The translations under genes were made by a program, and so were the position numbers. Shown here one piece after another: positions 17,866 to 27,363 of a stretch of 64,000 bases of DNA (the stretch's first letter is position 1; each line of letters opens with the position of its first letter). Source of the stretch: Legionella busanensis (GTDB taxonomy: Bacteria > Pseudomonadota > Gammaproteobacteria > Legionellales > Legionellaceae); the NCBI RefSeq assembly GCF_900461525.1, contig NZ_UGOD01000001.1, positions 3,330,001 through 3,394,000 on the forward strand, read 5' to 3'. The notes under the pieces are model-generated. The model had not been told where the DNA came from. It searched no databases and saw only the letters and a program-made list of their open reading frames with translations.

Positions 17866-18614
17866 ACAGCTAGCGCTTAAATATGGCTACATTGATACTG
17901 CTAGGTTATTAATACAATAGCCTGGTACCTTATTTAAAAAACCCTATCGTGGCGACTTAGTAGCTAATATGACTAACGATGCTGATATAAAACAAATGAT
18001 TGAAAGAAAAAAGAAAGAAAGACCTTGCCTATTTTGAAAACTTCAAAAACAGTAAGCTGGGTATCATTAACGAGGAGATAGATTATTTAATTGTTGCACT
18101 TCGTTTAAATGATACACTGCTATCCGCAGATGTTTAATTGCCTACCCGCAAATTAAAGTTACTAATTCTAGTAATTTTTACTGCACAGCCCCTCTGGCAG
18201 AGGAAATATGAAAGCTCGCAGGAAAAAAACAAAGAATGTGATGAGGCTTTTGAGATTGTTAGAATGATTCTAAAAACTCCAGGTATTAACATTAATGAAG
18301 TCCTCGCAACGTCAGAGCCTATATTATTTATGACAACTTCAATTGAAGATTTAGCAGTACTCGAATTGTTTCTTGCAGCTCCTAAACTAAATCCAGCTAT
18401 ACTAAATAATTTGGGTTATACAGCGCTCTATGATGCTGTAGAACAAGGTCACTTAGGCTGTGTTAAACTTCGCGTTGATAGCACCATTGTCAATAAGAAT
18501 AATGAAACAGCACTAGATTTGCAGGTTTCTAAATACCAAATACACACATGCCAGAAGGAAGTAGCTAAGCATCAGCAACAAATGCAAAGCTATAGCGCAA
18601 AAATAACAATGTAA
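17866..18614 (+). pseudogene. degraded ankyrin-repeat gene
   Basis: The plus strand reads SPLQLALKYGYIDTARLLIQ, then TAG, then PGTLFKKPYRGDLVANMTND and KQMIERKKKE. It shifts frame to YFENFKNSKLGIINEEIDYL, meets another stop at 18135-18137, and continues open to 18614 (possible TTG start at 18138). The last part has an ankyrin unit NNLGYTALYDAVEQGHLGCVKL. Several stops and shifts mark a dead gene; the final 158-residue frame is probably not a functional protein. Confidence 0.65.
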
Positions 18615-18720
18615 AATGAGGTAAAAAATAAAATTTATAAAAGAAGTCTTCAAAAATCATTTTAGAAGATGAGCCTTTTCACTTTTGCATTTATATCTTT
18701 TTAGAATTTTAAATTGTTAA

Positions 18721-19473
18721 TTAGCTAATGCTTCTGCCACCATCAACATTTAACGTTTGTCCGGTAATAAAAGGATTATTAATTAAAGAGACAACAGCTT
18801 GGGCAATAAAGCGAGGATCACCGTGTCGCTTTAATAAGGTATTAGAAATAATATGTTCTTGTACTTTAAGGTTTAAAGCATTTTCCTTTTCAGGCCATAC
18901 GATTGCTCCGGGTGCTACAGCATTAACGCGAACATGAGGGGCAAATTCTTTTGCTAACGCTTTAGTTTGCATAACAAGGGCAGCTTTAGTTTGACAATAA
19001 ACCGCATAATCACGCAAGGGTTTATCAGCATGAATATCAGTAATATTAATAATAGTACCCTGCTGTAAAGACAGATGAGGAAATGCTGCAAGACTTAAGA
19101 GGAATGGGGCTTGTACATTAACGGTAAAAAGAGTTTGCCAATCATCTAAATTAATTTCATTAATATTCGTTTTTCTAAAGGTAGAGGCATTATTAATGAG
19201 GACATTTAATTTATTACCCCATTGTAATACTTGTTTAATTAAATCATTACATTCATTAGGCTGATTTAAATCAGCTTGAAAAACATAAGCACTTTCTGGC
19301 CTTATTTTATTTAAAAAATTGGCTAACAGTTGCGCCTCATGCAATGAATGTTGGCAATGAATAGCAACGTTAAAGCCCACTTGATGTAATTGCTGCGCGA
19401 TAGCCGCGCCTATACGTCGAGCAGCGCCTGTTACTAATGCAACCTCATTGACTTGTTTGTTATCATAAATCAA
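18721..19473 (-). CDS. folM: pteridine reductase-like SDR (FolM/PTR1 type)
   Basis: NADPH-dependent short-chain reductase, about 250 residues. VTGAARRIGAAIA has the TGxxxRxG nucleotide motif that marks pteridine reductases. NNAS and YAVYCQTKAAL carry the catalytic Asn and Tyr-x-x-x-Lys. A longer frame reaches 19563 but would overlap the divergent methyltransferase start. TTG at 19473 with GGAAA upstream gives the family's usual N-terminus. It likely reduces dihydropterins (dihydromonapterin or dihydrofolate). A PTPS-like gene 1.1 kb away supports a pterin role. Confidence 0.75.
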   Translation of the reverse strand: MIYDNKQVNEVALVTGAARRIGAAIAQQLHQVGFNVAIHCQHSLHEAQLLANFLNKIRPESAYVFQADLNQPNECNDLIKQVLQWGNKLNVLINNASTFRKTNINEINLDDWQTLFTVNVQAPFLLSLAAFPHLSLQQGTIINITDIHADKPLRDYAVYCQTKAALVMQTKALAKEFAPHVRVNAVAPGAIVWPEKENALNLKVQEHIISNTLLKRHGDPRFIAQAVVSLINNPFITGQTLNVDGGRSIS

Positions 19474-19508
19474 GGTATGTTTCCTCGTTTTAACTAAGCA
19501 GATTAACA

Positions 19509-20621
19509 ATGAATTCATTAAGCTTATTGTATAAGTATTTACAACAGCACCAAGAAATTCCATTTGTTGAATTTATGCAACTTGCTTTATATCATCCTGA
19601 GACTGGATATTACAGCGCTGGTTTGCCTAAATTTGGTATTGAAGGTGATTTTATTACAGCACCTGAGTTAACGCCTTTATTTGGCCAAACACTTGCTAAT
19701 CAATGCAAGCAACTTCTTCCGTTATTAGCTAATCCTATTATTTTTGAATTTGGGGCCGGTTCAGGTCGCTTATGTGTGGATATATTAAAACGCCTGGAAC
19801 AATTAAATTGCCTACCTTCAGCCTATTATATTTTAGAAGTGAGTGGCTTTTTGCAAACCGAGCAAAGTAACTTAATTAACCAAGAGATTAGTCATTTGGC
19901 TCATTTAGTAACTTGGGTTACTCAATGGCCAACTGAGCCCTTTAACGGGATTGTTATAGCCAATGAAGTATTAGATGCTATGCCTGTACATCGTTTCTTA
20001 CAAACTGAAGAGAAACTTTTGGAAAGTTTTATTACTCTAAATAAGAAAAATGAGCTCATTGAGGTTTTTAAACCAACTGCAAATTTACGTCTGCGTGAGT
20101 ACTTAAAAAGCATTCTTCCAAACTTACCTTTACCTTACCAATCAGAAGTTAATTTATTTATCGAAGGCTGGTTAAAGCAACTAGCTAGTCTACTGAATCA
20201 AGGTGCAATTATTTTAATTGACTATGGTTACCCAAGGCATGAATATTATCATCCTGATCGGAACCAAGGAACATTGATGTGTCATTATAAACATCAAGCT
20301 CATACTAACTTTTTAGCACATATAGGTGAACAAGATATAACCGCTCATATTGACTTTACTCAAGTTGCAGAAGCAGCATGTGCTGCTCATCTACATGTCG
20401 CTGGTTATACAAATCAAGCTGCTTTTTTACTTGCTAATGATTTGTTAGGCTTATTAGCTGAAATAGAAGATAACCGGGCACGTATTAACGCGAACCAAGC
20501 TATAAAAAAATTGACATTACCTAGTGAAATGGGTGAGTTATTCAAGGTAATGGCATTGACTAAAAATTTGGATGTGTTTTTAACTGGGTTTCAATTACAA
20601 GATAAAAGAGCAAGTTTATAA
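19509..20621 (+). CDS. SAM-dependent methyltransferase, MidA/NDUFAF7 family
   Basis: A 370-residue member of the family formerly called DUF185. In eukaryotes its relative NDUFAF7 methylates an arginine of complex I subunit NDUFS2. The N-terminus has FMQLALYHPETGYYSAG and the SAM-binding segment FEFGAGSGRLCVDIL (about residues 79-93). NEVLDAMPVHRF and IDYGYPRHEYYHPDRNQGTL are family hallmarks. It is divergent from the pteridine reductase and directly abuts the next gene, so those two share a transcript. Confidence 0.85.
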   Translation: MNSLSLLYKYLQQHQEIPFVEFMQLALYHPETGYYSAGLPKFGIEGDFITAPELTPLFGQTLANQCKQLLPLLANPIIFEFGAGSGRLCVDILKRLEQLNCLPSAYYILEVSGFLQTEQSNLINQEISHLAHLVTWVTQWPTEPFNGIVIANEVLDAMPVHRFLQTEEKLLESFITLNKKNELIEVFKPTANLRLREYLKSILPNLPLPYQSEVNLFIEGWLKQLASLLNQGAIILIDYGYPRHEYYHPDRNQGTLMCHYKHQAHTNFLAHIGEQDITAHIDFTQVAEAACAAHLHVAGYTNQAAFLLANDLLGLLAEIEDNRARINANQAIKKLTLPSEMGELFKVMALTKNLDVFLTGFQLQDKRASL

Positions 20622-21122
20622 ATGACTAAATACCTAACTACCGTTGAATTGCAAAAAGAATCAATGAAATTTTCTGCAGGCCACACAACCATTTTTTCGG
20701 CCACTGAACGAGAGCCATTGCATGGTCACATGTATGGTGTTTATCTTGCATTAACAACCTGGGTTGAAGAAAATGGCATGACGTTTGATTATCGCTATTA
20801 TAAAGATCGTATTCACAAATTATGTCGCTTTCTTAATCAAACTTTTCTAATGCCCACCTATTCGCCTTTTCTAACCATGAGTGAAGATGAGGAATATTAT
20901 TATTTTATATTTAATAAAAAGAAAATCCCTTTTTTAAAAGAAGATGTTACTTTACTACCTTTAACCAATATTACTGTTGAAGAACTATCCAGATGGTTTG
21001 TTAATGAGCTTATTAAAGATAGTGAAGAATTAATTAAACATCGGATAGAAAAGGTTGTTGTCAAAGTTTTTTCAGCCCCTGGACAATCGGCAAGTCATGA
21101 GTGGGTAAAACAATCTAATTAA
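20622..21122 (+). CDS. 6-pyruvoyl-tetrahydropterin synthase / QueD-like
   Basis: A 166-residue T-fold protein. Zinc ligands are the histidines in FSAGHTT and LHGHMYG; SAPGQSASHEW closes the fold with the Glu that binds the pterin. The length is above that of QueD (about 120) because of an insertion around residues 75-110. It starts immediately after the methyltransferase stop. It could act in queuosine synthesis or, with the nearby pteridine reductase, in a reduced-pterin pathway; the missing classical Cys of QueD in this segment argues for caution. Confidence 0.75.
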   Translation: MTKYLTTVELQKESMKFSAGHTTIFSATEREPLHGHMYGVYLALTTWVEENGMTFDYRYYKDRIHKLCRFLNQTFLMPTYSPFLTMSEDEEYYYFIFNKKKIPFLKEDVTLLPLTNITVEELSRWFVNELIKDSEELIKHRIEKVVVKVFSAPGQSASHEWVKQSN

Positions 21123-21145
21123 AATAATATTTAAAGGAAATACTT

Positions 21146-23320
21146 GTGATTAACATCTGTCATGTATGTATACCTCATACTAATCATGATTATTTCGATT
21201 ATGTAACCTCTAACGTTTCCCCTGCAATTGGCACACGTATCTGGGTGCCTTTTCGTAAGCAGGAACGTTTAGGTATTGTAGTTGGTAGCTCAATAATTTC
21301 TAAATTAGATAGGCCACTGAAATCAATTCATACTATTATTGATGAACAACCTATTTTAAGCGCTGAAATACTTGCTTTATGTCAATGGATTAGCACTTAT
21401 TACCAAGCTCCTTTATCTGAAGTATTACCCTTGGCAATACCTAAAAAATTGCGTCAGGCCGGCACTGTTAAAGCACCCCTTGTAGAATCTTATCTACTTA
21501 CTAAAACGCCAGACGAAGCTTATAGCCTATTAGGAAAAAAGGCACTTAAACAACGGGCTTTAGTTGATTTTTTAGCTCAGCAAAAAAAAGCCATAACAAA
21601 AAATGAATTAACGCGAGCCGGTTTTACTAAGGCACAATTAGATAAGCTTAATAAACTAAATATTGTTCACCAGGAGCAACTATTTGATTTACCCAATTTG
21701 CTCTGTTTAAAAAATGAGCCTTTAATACTGAATGAAGAACAAGCGATTGCCGTATCGACTATTAAAAAAAATTTAAAAAGTTATCATTGTTTTCTTTTAC
21801 AAGGCATAACAGGCAGTGGCAAGACGGAAGTTTATCTGCATGTTATCGCTGAGGTCCTTGCTCGCGGACAGCAAGTTCTTATCCTAGTACCCGAAATTGG
21901 TTTAACACCTCAACTATTGAAACGTTTTAGTGCTCGTTTTGATAAACAAATTGTTACCTTACATTCAAATCTTAATGAAAGCGAACGATATGCATCTTGG
22001 TATGCTGCAATGCATAATATTGCTCATTTAGTCATTGGGACACGAGCTGCAATTTTTACGCCTATGCCTAAATTAGGATTAATTATTATTGATGAAGAGC
22101 ATGACTCTTCTTTAAAACAAATGGATAATGTACGTTACTCCGCACGTGACACAGCACTTATACGCGCTCACCAAGCCAATATTCCTATTATTTTAGGCTC
22201 AGCAACGCCAAGCCTAGAAAGCTTGCATAATTGCCGTCAGAAAAAATACACTCTTTTACAGCTAAACCATAAAGCGTTAACTTCACAGCCGCTTAATTAT
22301 CAACTAATTGATTTACGTTCAGCAAGCATCCATCATGGCTTAGCTGAAAGATCAGTACAAATTATTGCTCATCATTTAAATCAAGGAAATCAAGTTTTAG
22401 TTTTTATTAATCGACGTGGCTTTGCGCCTATTTTACTTTGCCATGCATGCGGTTTTATGATTGATTGTCGAGCATGTGATAGTCATCTAACCTTACATCG
22501 ACACAGCCACCGTTTAATTTGTCACCATTGTGGTTTAAGCCAAGCAATTCCAACAAAGTGTGAGCAATGTGAAAACCCCGAGTTAATTCCAATTGGAACT
22601 GGTACTCAGCGACTTTATGATTACTTAGCAACTGTTTTTCCTGACACTAAAATATTAAGAATCGATAGAGACGAAATACGTAAAAAAAATGAATTTGAAA
22701 ATCGACTTGAGCTTATTAATAATGAACAAGCGCAACTATTAGTTGGCACGCAAATGTTAGCGAAAGGACATCACTTTCCCAAACTAACGCTTGTTGTCGT
22801 AGTTGACGCTGACTTTGGATTTTATAATCAAGACTTTCGGGCTATTGAGCAATTGGGTCAATTATTAACCCAAGTCTCAGGGCGTGCAGGACGGGCCGAA
22901 AATCCAGGCCAAGTTCTTATTCAAACTCATATACCCCATCATCCCTTATTAAACATACTTATTCAAAAAGGCTATGCCGAATTTGCAAAAATGCTGCTCG
23001 CTAGTCGCGAGCAAGCTGCTTTACCACCTTATCATTACTTAGCTGTTATTCGAGCTCAACATAAGCAAAATGAACGTATTGAGCACTTTTTAAAGTCAAT
23101 TAAAAATTACTTAAGTGAGCAATCTTTGCAAATCTTAGGACCGGCCCCTTCACCGCTCGCGCGCAAAGCAAATGTATTTCGTATGCAACTTCTCATCAAG
23201 TCTTCATCACGTAAACATCTACACTTATCATTGACGGCTATGCGAGAGTGGATAAGAATAACTAAACAATCACAAGATATACGTTGGAATATCGACGTTG
23301 ATCCTATGGATTTATCATGA
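21146..23320 (+). CDS. priA: primosomal helicase PriA
   Basis: A 724-residue 3'-to-5' DNA helicase that restarts stalled replication forks. The N-terminal DNA-binding domain is followed by Walker A GITGSGKTEVY (about 219-229), the DEEH box, ILGSATPSLES, and a zinc-binding insertion with paired cysteines (CHACGF, CRACDS, CHHCGL, CEQCEN). Motif VSGRAGRAENPGQV is near the end. The GTG start has AAGGAAA seven bases upstream. The stop overlaps the next ATG by four bases. Confidence 0.97.
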   Translation: MINICHVCIPHTNHDYFDYVTSNVSPAIGTRIWVPFRKQERLGIVVGSSIISKLDRPLKSIHTIIDEQPILSAEILALCQWISTYYQAPLSEVLPLAIPKKLRQAGTVKAPLVESYLLTKTPDEAYSLLGKKALKQRALVDFLAQQKKAITKNELTRAGFTKAQLDKLNKLNIVHQEQLFDLPNLLCLKNEPLILNEEQAIAVSTIKKNLKSYHCFLLQGITGSGKTEVYLHVIAEVLARGQQVLILVPEIGLTPQLLKRFSARFDKQIVTLHSNLNESERYASWYAAMHNIAHLVIGTRAAIFTPMPKLGLIIIDEEHDSSLKQMDNVRYSARDTALIRAHQANIPIILGSATPSLESLHNCRQKKYTLLQLNHKALTSQPLNYQLIDLRSASIHHGLAERSVQIIAHHLNQGNQVLVFINRRGFAPILLCHACGFMIDCRACDSHLTLHRHSHRLICHHCGLSQAIPTKCEQCENPELIPIGTGTQRLYDYLATVFPDTKILRIDRDEIRKKNEFENRLELINNEQAQLLVGTQMLAKGHHFPKLTLVVVVDADFGFYNQDFRAIEQLGQLLTQVSGRAGRAENPGQVLIQTHIPHHPLLNILIQKGYAEFAKMLLASREQAALPPYHYLAVIRAQHKQNERIEHFLKSIKNYLSEQSLQILGPAPSPLARKANVFRMQLLIKSSSRKHLHLSLTAMREWIRITKQSQDIRWNIDVDPMDLS

Positions 23321-23712
23321 CTAATTCAAAAATTGCTGTTTATCAAAAAACTTTTGCTATTGCTTGGGGTGATATGGATGCCCTTGGCCATGTGAATAAC
23401 ACCCGTTATTTTGATTATTTTCAAGAAGCTCGCATTGAATGGCTAGCTAGCTTAAATTTTAACTTAGAAGAGCCTACGGGGCCTGTGGTTATTCATGTCG
23501 CTTGTACTTTCCTTAAACCGGTTATTTATCCTGCAACATTAACGCTTAATAGTAGTATTCACAGTCTTGGGCATTCAAGCTTCATCATCGATCACGATTT
23601 ATTTCAAGAAGGCGCTTTAGTGGCGCAAGGTATAAGTAAAATTGTTTGGGTTGATTATAAACTAAATAAATCTGTTGCGGTGCCTGATAATATTCGTCAG
23701 CTATTTGTTTAA
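23317..23712 (+). CDS. acyl-CoA thioesterase, 4HBT (YbgC-like)
   Basis: A 131-residue hotdog-fold thioesterase. WGDMDALGHVNNTRYFDYF carries the catalytic Asp and the family signature. It is coupled to priA by an ATGA overlap. It hydrolyses acyl- or hydroxybenzoyl-type CoA thioesters in the cytoplasm; the exact substrate cannot be read from the sequence. Confidence 0.88.
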   Translation: MTNSKIAVYQKTFAIAWGDMDALGHVNNTRYFDYFQEARIEWLASLNFNLEEPTGPVVIHVACTFLKPVIYPATLTLNSSIHSLGHSSFIIDHDLFQEGALVAQGISKIVWVDYKLNKSVAVPDNIRQLFV

Positions 23713-23834
23713 ATAAATTTAAATACTTGATTTAAATATATAAACAAGGTTAACTACAACATAGATTGATTATTTATACCTTTAATCAAGTTCTATTTGA
23801 TCAATTCTAAGCTAAACCACAACGAGGAAATATT

Positions 23835-24029
23835 ATGAATAAAGATATTTTTGAAGGTAACTGGGAAGAATTAAAAGGTAAAATGAAACAAGCTTGGGGT
23901 AAATTAACAGATGACGATTTCCGTGAGCTAGAAGGTAACCAACAAGAAATTTTTGGCAAATTACAAAAACATTATGGCTACACGCGTGATGAAGCTGAAA
24001 AAGCGGTGAGAGATTTCACAGACAGGTAG
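23835..24029 (+). CDS. CsbD-family stress protein
   Basis: A 64-residue hydrophilic protein with the family pattern MNKDIFEGNWEELKGKMKQA and WGKLTDDDF. CsbD-like proteins accumulate under general stress in many bacteria and have no known enzymatic role. Good ribosome site GAGGAAA before ATG. A terminator-like hairpin follows at 24055-24088. Confidence 0.93.
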   Translation: MNKDIFEGNWEELKGKMKQAWGKLTDDDFRELEGNQQEIFGKLQKHYGYTRDEAEKAVRDFTDR

Positions 24030-24054
24030 ACATCAATTTATAAATTTTTCTTAT

Positions 24055-24088
24055 AAACTAGACTAGCCAATTATGGTTAGTCTAGTTT
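24055..24088 (+). terminator. hairpin after the CsbD gene
   Basis: AAACTAGACTAGCC and GGTTAGTCTAGTTT pair over 14 bases with one G-T pair around a six-base loop. The U-tract is weak, so it may serve both directions. Confidence 0.6.
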
Positions 24089-24236
24089 ACTCTTCGTTAC
24101 TGGCCTTTCTAAAGACAATCTACGTACTAAGAATTAATATAAATACTAACCAAATAGAATTAAGGCTAAGACCATTTATTAAAAATATAGTTAGGCTATT
24201 TAATTATTACTCGGATAAAAATAATAACTTTCTTCC

Positions 24237-25274
24237 CTAATGAGTAAGCGAGGGACGATTTTCTATTTTTGGCACCTCGCCATATATATTAGGAAGTTCT
24301 GTATCAACATCAAATCTATGTGCAATATCGGAAGCCATGGTCTCATCAGGGGGTTCTTTTAAAGTCAAATGATGTAATAAATTATTTCTCTCATTATCTT
24401 GGCTGTCTATCATCTTTTTACCAAGAGAACCTAATTCTTCTATAAGCATCGAGATAATGCCTCTATTGTGAAGGGCTGCTAAATGCAAAACTGTAGAGCC
24501 ATTACTTGTTTTTTGGAGTAGAAGACTTTTATCCTCCATAAAGGCTTTAACGATGTCATTTGCACCTTGTATAATAGCTAAATGAAGAATGTTTTGGCCT
24601 TGGGGATCAAGCATTTTAGCTAGCTCTAGGTCTGGTCTTTTTGCTAAAATCATTTTTATATAGTCTGGATTTTTTAAAGCTACCAAATCTAAAATTAACG
24701 TTCTCTTATCAGTATCAATAAAATCTAGTAATTCTGGATCAGTGATTGGCAATAAATATTTAAAAATAGCTTCATTTGCTTTAGATGTGTCATCGAGAGG
24801 GCTTCTTGCAACTAAGTTAAGGGGCAGATGTCCAGATCGATTAATACAATTTGGGTTACTTTTATGCTCTATTAAACATTTTACGGTTGGTAGTCGAAAT
24901 TTATCTGCTGCCAAGTGGAGCGCTGTATTTTTATTCTCATCGGTAATATCAATGTCCACATGGTTATTTAAAGTAGCGTCTAAAAACCGATCATACCCTA
25001 AAGAGGCTGCTTTATGTAGAACCGTTCTTCTAGATTTATCATCAACAATATCTTCTAAAGAACCATATTTATTTAAAAGCATGCATTCTTCAACTAAATG
25101 CCGGGTAGCAGCAAAGGATACAAATTGAAAATCACTTTTAATAAACTGTGTACACCAGCTAGTTATCTGCTCTTGTTGTTTTTTATCATTTTCCTTAACT
25201 TCAGTAATATTTAACTGATCTAATAAGGAGGCCCAATCACCAGGTAAAGTAGTTATAATCATGTTAAATCTCAC
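24237..25274 (-). CDS. ankyrin-repeat protein, candidate effector
   Basis: A 345-residue protein with about six ankyrin units: DKSRRTVLHKAASLGYDRFL, ENKNTALHLAADKF, NRSGHLPLNLVARS, TLILDLVALKNPDYIKM, QGQNILHLAIIQGANDIV and NGSTVLHLAALHNRGI. No signal peptide or enzyme domain. It overlaps the kinase stop by one base if GTG 25274 is used; ATG at 25262 is the other possible start. It is the second gene of the kinase operon, so it may recruit the kinase's host target or act with it. Effector status is inference from repeats and context. Confidence 0.75.
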   Translation of the reverse strand: MRFNMIITTLPGDWASLLDQLNITEVKENDKKQQEQITSWCTQFIKSDFQFVSFAATRHLVEECMLLNKYGSLEDIVDDKSRRTVLHKAASLGYDRFLDATLNNHVDIDITDENKNTALHLAADKFRLPTVKCLIEHKSNPNCINRSGHLPLNLVARSPLDDTSKANEAIFKYLLPITDPELLDFIDTDKRTLILDLVALKNPDYIKMILAKRPDLELAKMLDPQGQNILHLAIIQGANDIVKAFMEDKSLLLQKTSNGSTVLHLAALHNRGIISMLIEELGSLGKKMIDSQDNERNNLLHHLTLKEPPDETMASDIAHRFDVDTELPNIYGEVPKIENRPSLTH

Positions 25275-26968
25275 TAATTTTTAAGGGTAACGGATAATAC
25301 ATCCTTTGATAAATCCTTCTCTATTGTTATAGAGCTCTCTTTTGATTGATTACATTGCTTGCGAAGATCTTCACAAGCCTGAATTACATCGTCTAACGTT
25401 GGCCTTTCTTTGCTTTTTATATTAATCATACTTGTAATTAATTCCTGTATTTGCATTCCAACAGAAGTGCTAAAAATAGGTGCGGAAAAATCAAGCTCAA
25501 AAGTTTTGTTTTCTTCATTCCTATAATCGTATAATTGTCCAGCTAACTCATTTTTATCTTCTGCGTTTAGATTGGCTGCTAAGTCATATAATACGAGCCC
25601 AATTTGATAAACCATAAACGGTTTTGGATCAACCTCACTTGAATGCATCCTATGATATTCTGAAGGTGCATAATTAGGAGTAGTCGATATTGAATTTTTA
25701 GGAACCTTCCCCTCTTTTACTAATACAATTGATTTTAAGTCGGCTGTGATAACATCGTCATTGTCTCGAATTAAAAAGTTTTCAGATTTTATATCCATAT
25801 AAGCCATATTATTTTGTGCAAGCGCTGATGCCATGGTTGCTAATTGCTGAGTCATTCTAAGAACCTCAGCAGAGATCATGGGGAAATCGTTGAGCTCCAT
25901 CGCTTGGCGATAGGCTTTAAGATTGCCCCGTGGGCAATACTCTGATATAGCTATATTAACTGCACTTTCGCCTAAACTTTGTAAGTATTCGGTAGGATAA
26001 TAAAAAATATCACGGGCAATATACTGAGAAACGCCTTCAAGTTTTATAATTTTTTCTCGTAAGATATAATCTGTAATTGGGCCAGAAGCCTTTTCAACGC
26101 GCACTACATATTTCTTTACTTCTGTACTATGTGTAGCTAACCAATTCCTATTATTATTACCACCTATATAATGTAGGTTAAATCCTTCAGGAAGCAAAAC
26201 ATCTGCCTGTTCACGACTTAGCTTTGTGATGAAATCATTAAAATTTGAATGGTCAGGATGGATAAAAATATCTGAGGATGAGCCACTATCTGGTCCTTGA
26301 CTAGAGACAGCCATCTTACGGAATAACCTAGCTAATGCAGCATTTGTACTAACTTGAAGCTTATGAAAACGCTTAAACATTTTCTCTTTTTTATCTGGAA
26401 TATCGTTTAATATTATAGCTACAATTTTTTCTTCTAACTGATGGAGTCGTTGCTCTTTTAACTTACCTGCCTCTTCACTTTCAACTTCTTCCTTACGGTT
26501 CTTTTCTCGATGGAGCTCATCTAATAAGGAATCCACTTCTCTATATTGCTCTGAACGCCAGCGATCACGACTTTCACGCTTAGGATTAAACAAAGAGATT
26601 TTTAGTCCGGTCGTCTTATTAGCCCATACTCTACTTTCTGGAGGTGATGGCATTTCCATTAGTATCTTTTCGGGAAATTGTTCCAGTATCTCTTGAATTC
26701 TACTTTCTAAAAATTCTTTATGATGAAATCGCCAAATATAAAAAAGATGGAAATTCAAATCTTCTGTAACATGCTGATCGTAATAGTTTCTATAAATTAT
26801 TTTAGTTTGAATTTGTATTCTTTTTAATGATAATAATTCTTCAAGCAATCCTTTGGCTTTTTCCTTTTCATGATCTTCAATTAAGCGATTTAATGTCTGT
26901 ATATCTGATAAATTGGCAAGTGCCTCATCTGAGAAACACTCTTTACTTAAACCTACTATTTTTTTCAT
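25274..26968 (-). CDS. eukaryotic-like Ser/Thr protein kinase, candidate LegK-type effector
   Basis: A 564-residue protein with a charged, coiled N-terminal half (residues 1-230) and a kinase domain at about 250-530. YVVRVEK supplies a candidate ATP lysine. The catalytic loop is YMDIKSENFLI, with the usual HRD histidine-arginine changed to Y-M but D, K and N kept. DLKS replaces DFG and keeps the metal-binding Asp. PSEYHRM and a GLVLYDLAANL segment follow as in the C-lobe. The essential residues suggest activity. AAGG lies six bases before the ATG. It heads the operon with the ankyrin gene. Confidence 0.8.
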   Translation of the reverse strand: MKKIVGLSKECFSDEALANLSDIQTLNRLIEDHEKEKAKGLLEELLSLKRIQIQTKIIYRNYYDQHVTEDLNFHLFYIWRFHHKEFLESRIQEILEQFPEKILMEMPSPPESRVWANKTTGLKISLFNPKRESRDRWRSEQYREVDSLLDELHREKNRKEEVESEEAGKLKEQRLHQLEEKIVAIILNDIPDKKEKMFKRFHKLQVSTNAALARLFRKMAVSSQGPDSGSSSDIFIHPDHSNFNDFITKLSREQADVLLPEGFNLHYIGGNNNRNWLATHSTEVKKYVVRVEKASGPITDYILREKIIKLEGVSQYIARDIFYYPTEYLQSLGESAVNIAISEYCPRGNLKAYRQAMELNDFPMISAEVLRMTQQLATMASALAQNNMAYMDIKSENFLIRDNDDVITADLKSIVLVKEGKVPKNSISTTPNYAPSEYHRMHSSEVDPKPFMVYQIGLVLYDLAANLNAEDKNELAGQLYDYRNEENKTFELDFSAPIFSTSVGMQIQELITSMINIKSKERPTLDDVIQACEDLRKQCNQSKESSITIEKDLSKDVLSVTLKN

Positions 26969-27363
26969 ACATACCTTAAACTAAAAAATAGTTAAAATAC
27001 CAACTAATTGTTCAATTTTAACACAAAAAGGCTAATAATGGAATAGATTAATCAAAATTATAAGGGTTACACTAAATTTTAAATGGCATGCTAGGTGCAA
27101 GGTTTTCTGACAAGTAATAAAAATAATGCGATAACTTAATAGAATAGAAAGAAAATGATACTATCAAGATATATTTGCAACGTGGTTAAATAATAAATTA
27201 CGATAAGCCTATAATTTTATTTGAGTAGAAATGCTAGGGAAATTTTATTATCAATAAGTAACATAATTAGCAAAATCTTATTAATTAAAATGATAATCGA
27301 AATTTTCCTCTAATAGCTACTCAATAAATTTCAACATTTGCGAAAACGAGTGCCGAGTTTATT
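26969..27363. other. divergent intergenic region, no gene seen
   Basis: About 395 AT-rich bases between the divergent kinase and channel genes must hold both promoters. I cannot pick a convincing -35/-10 pair and see no repeat. Confidence 0.4.
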
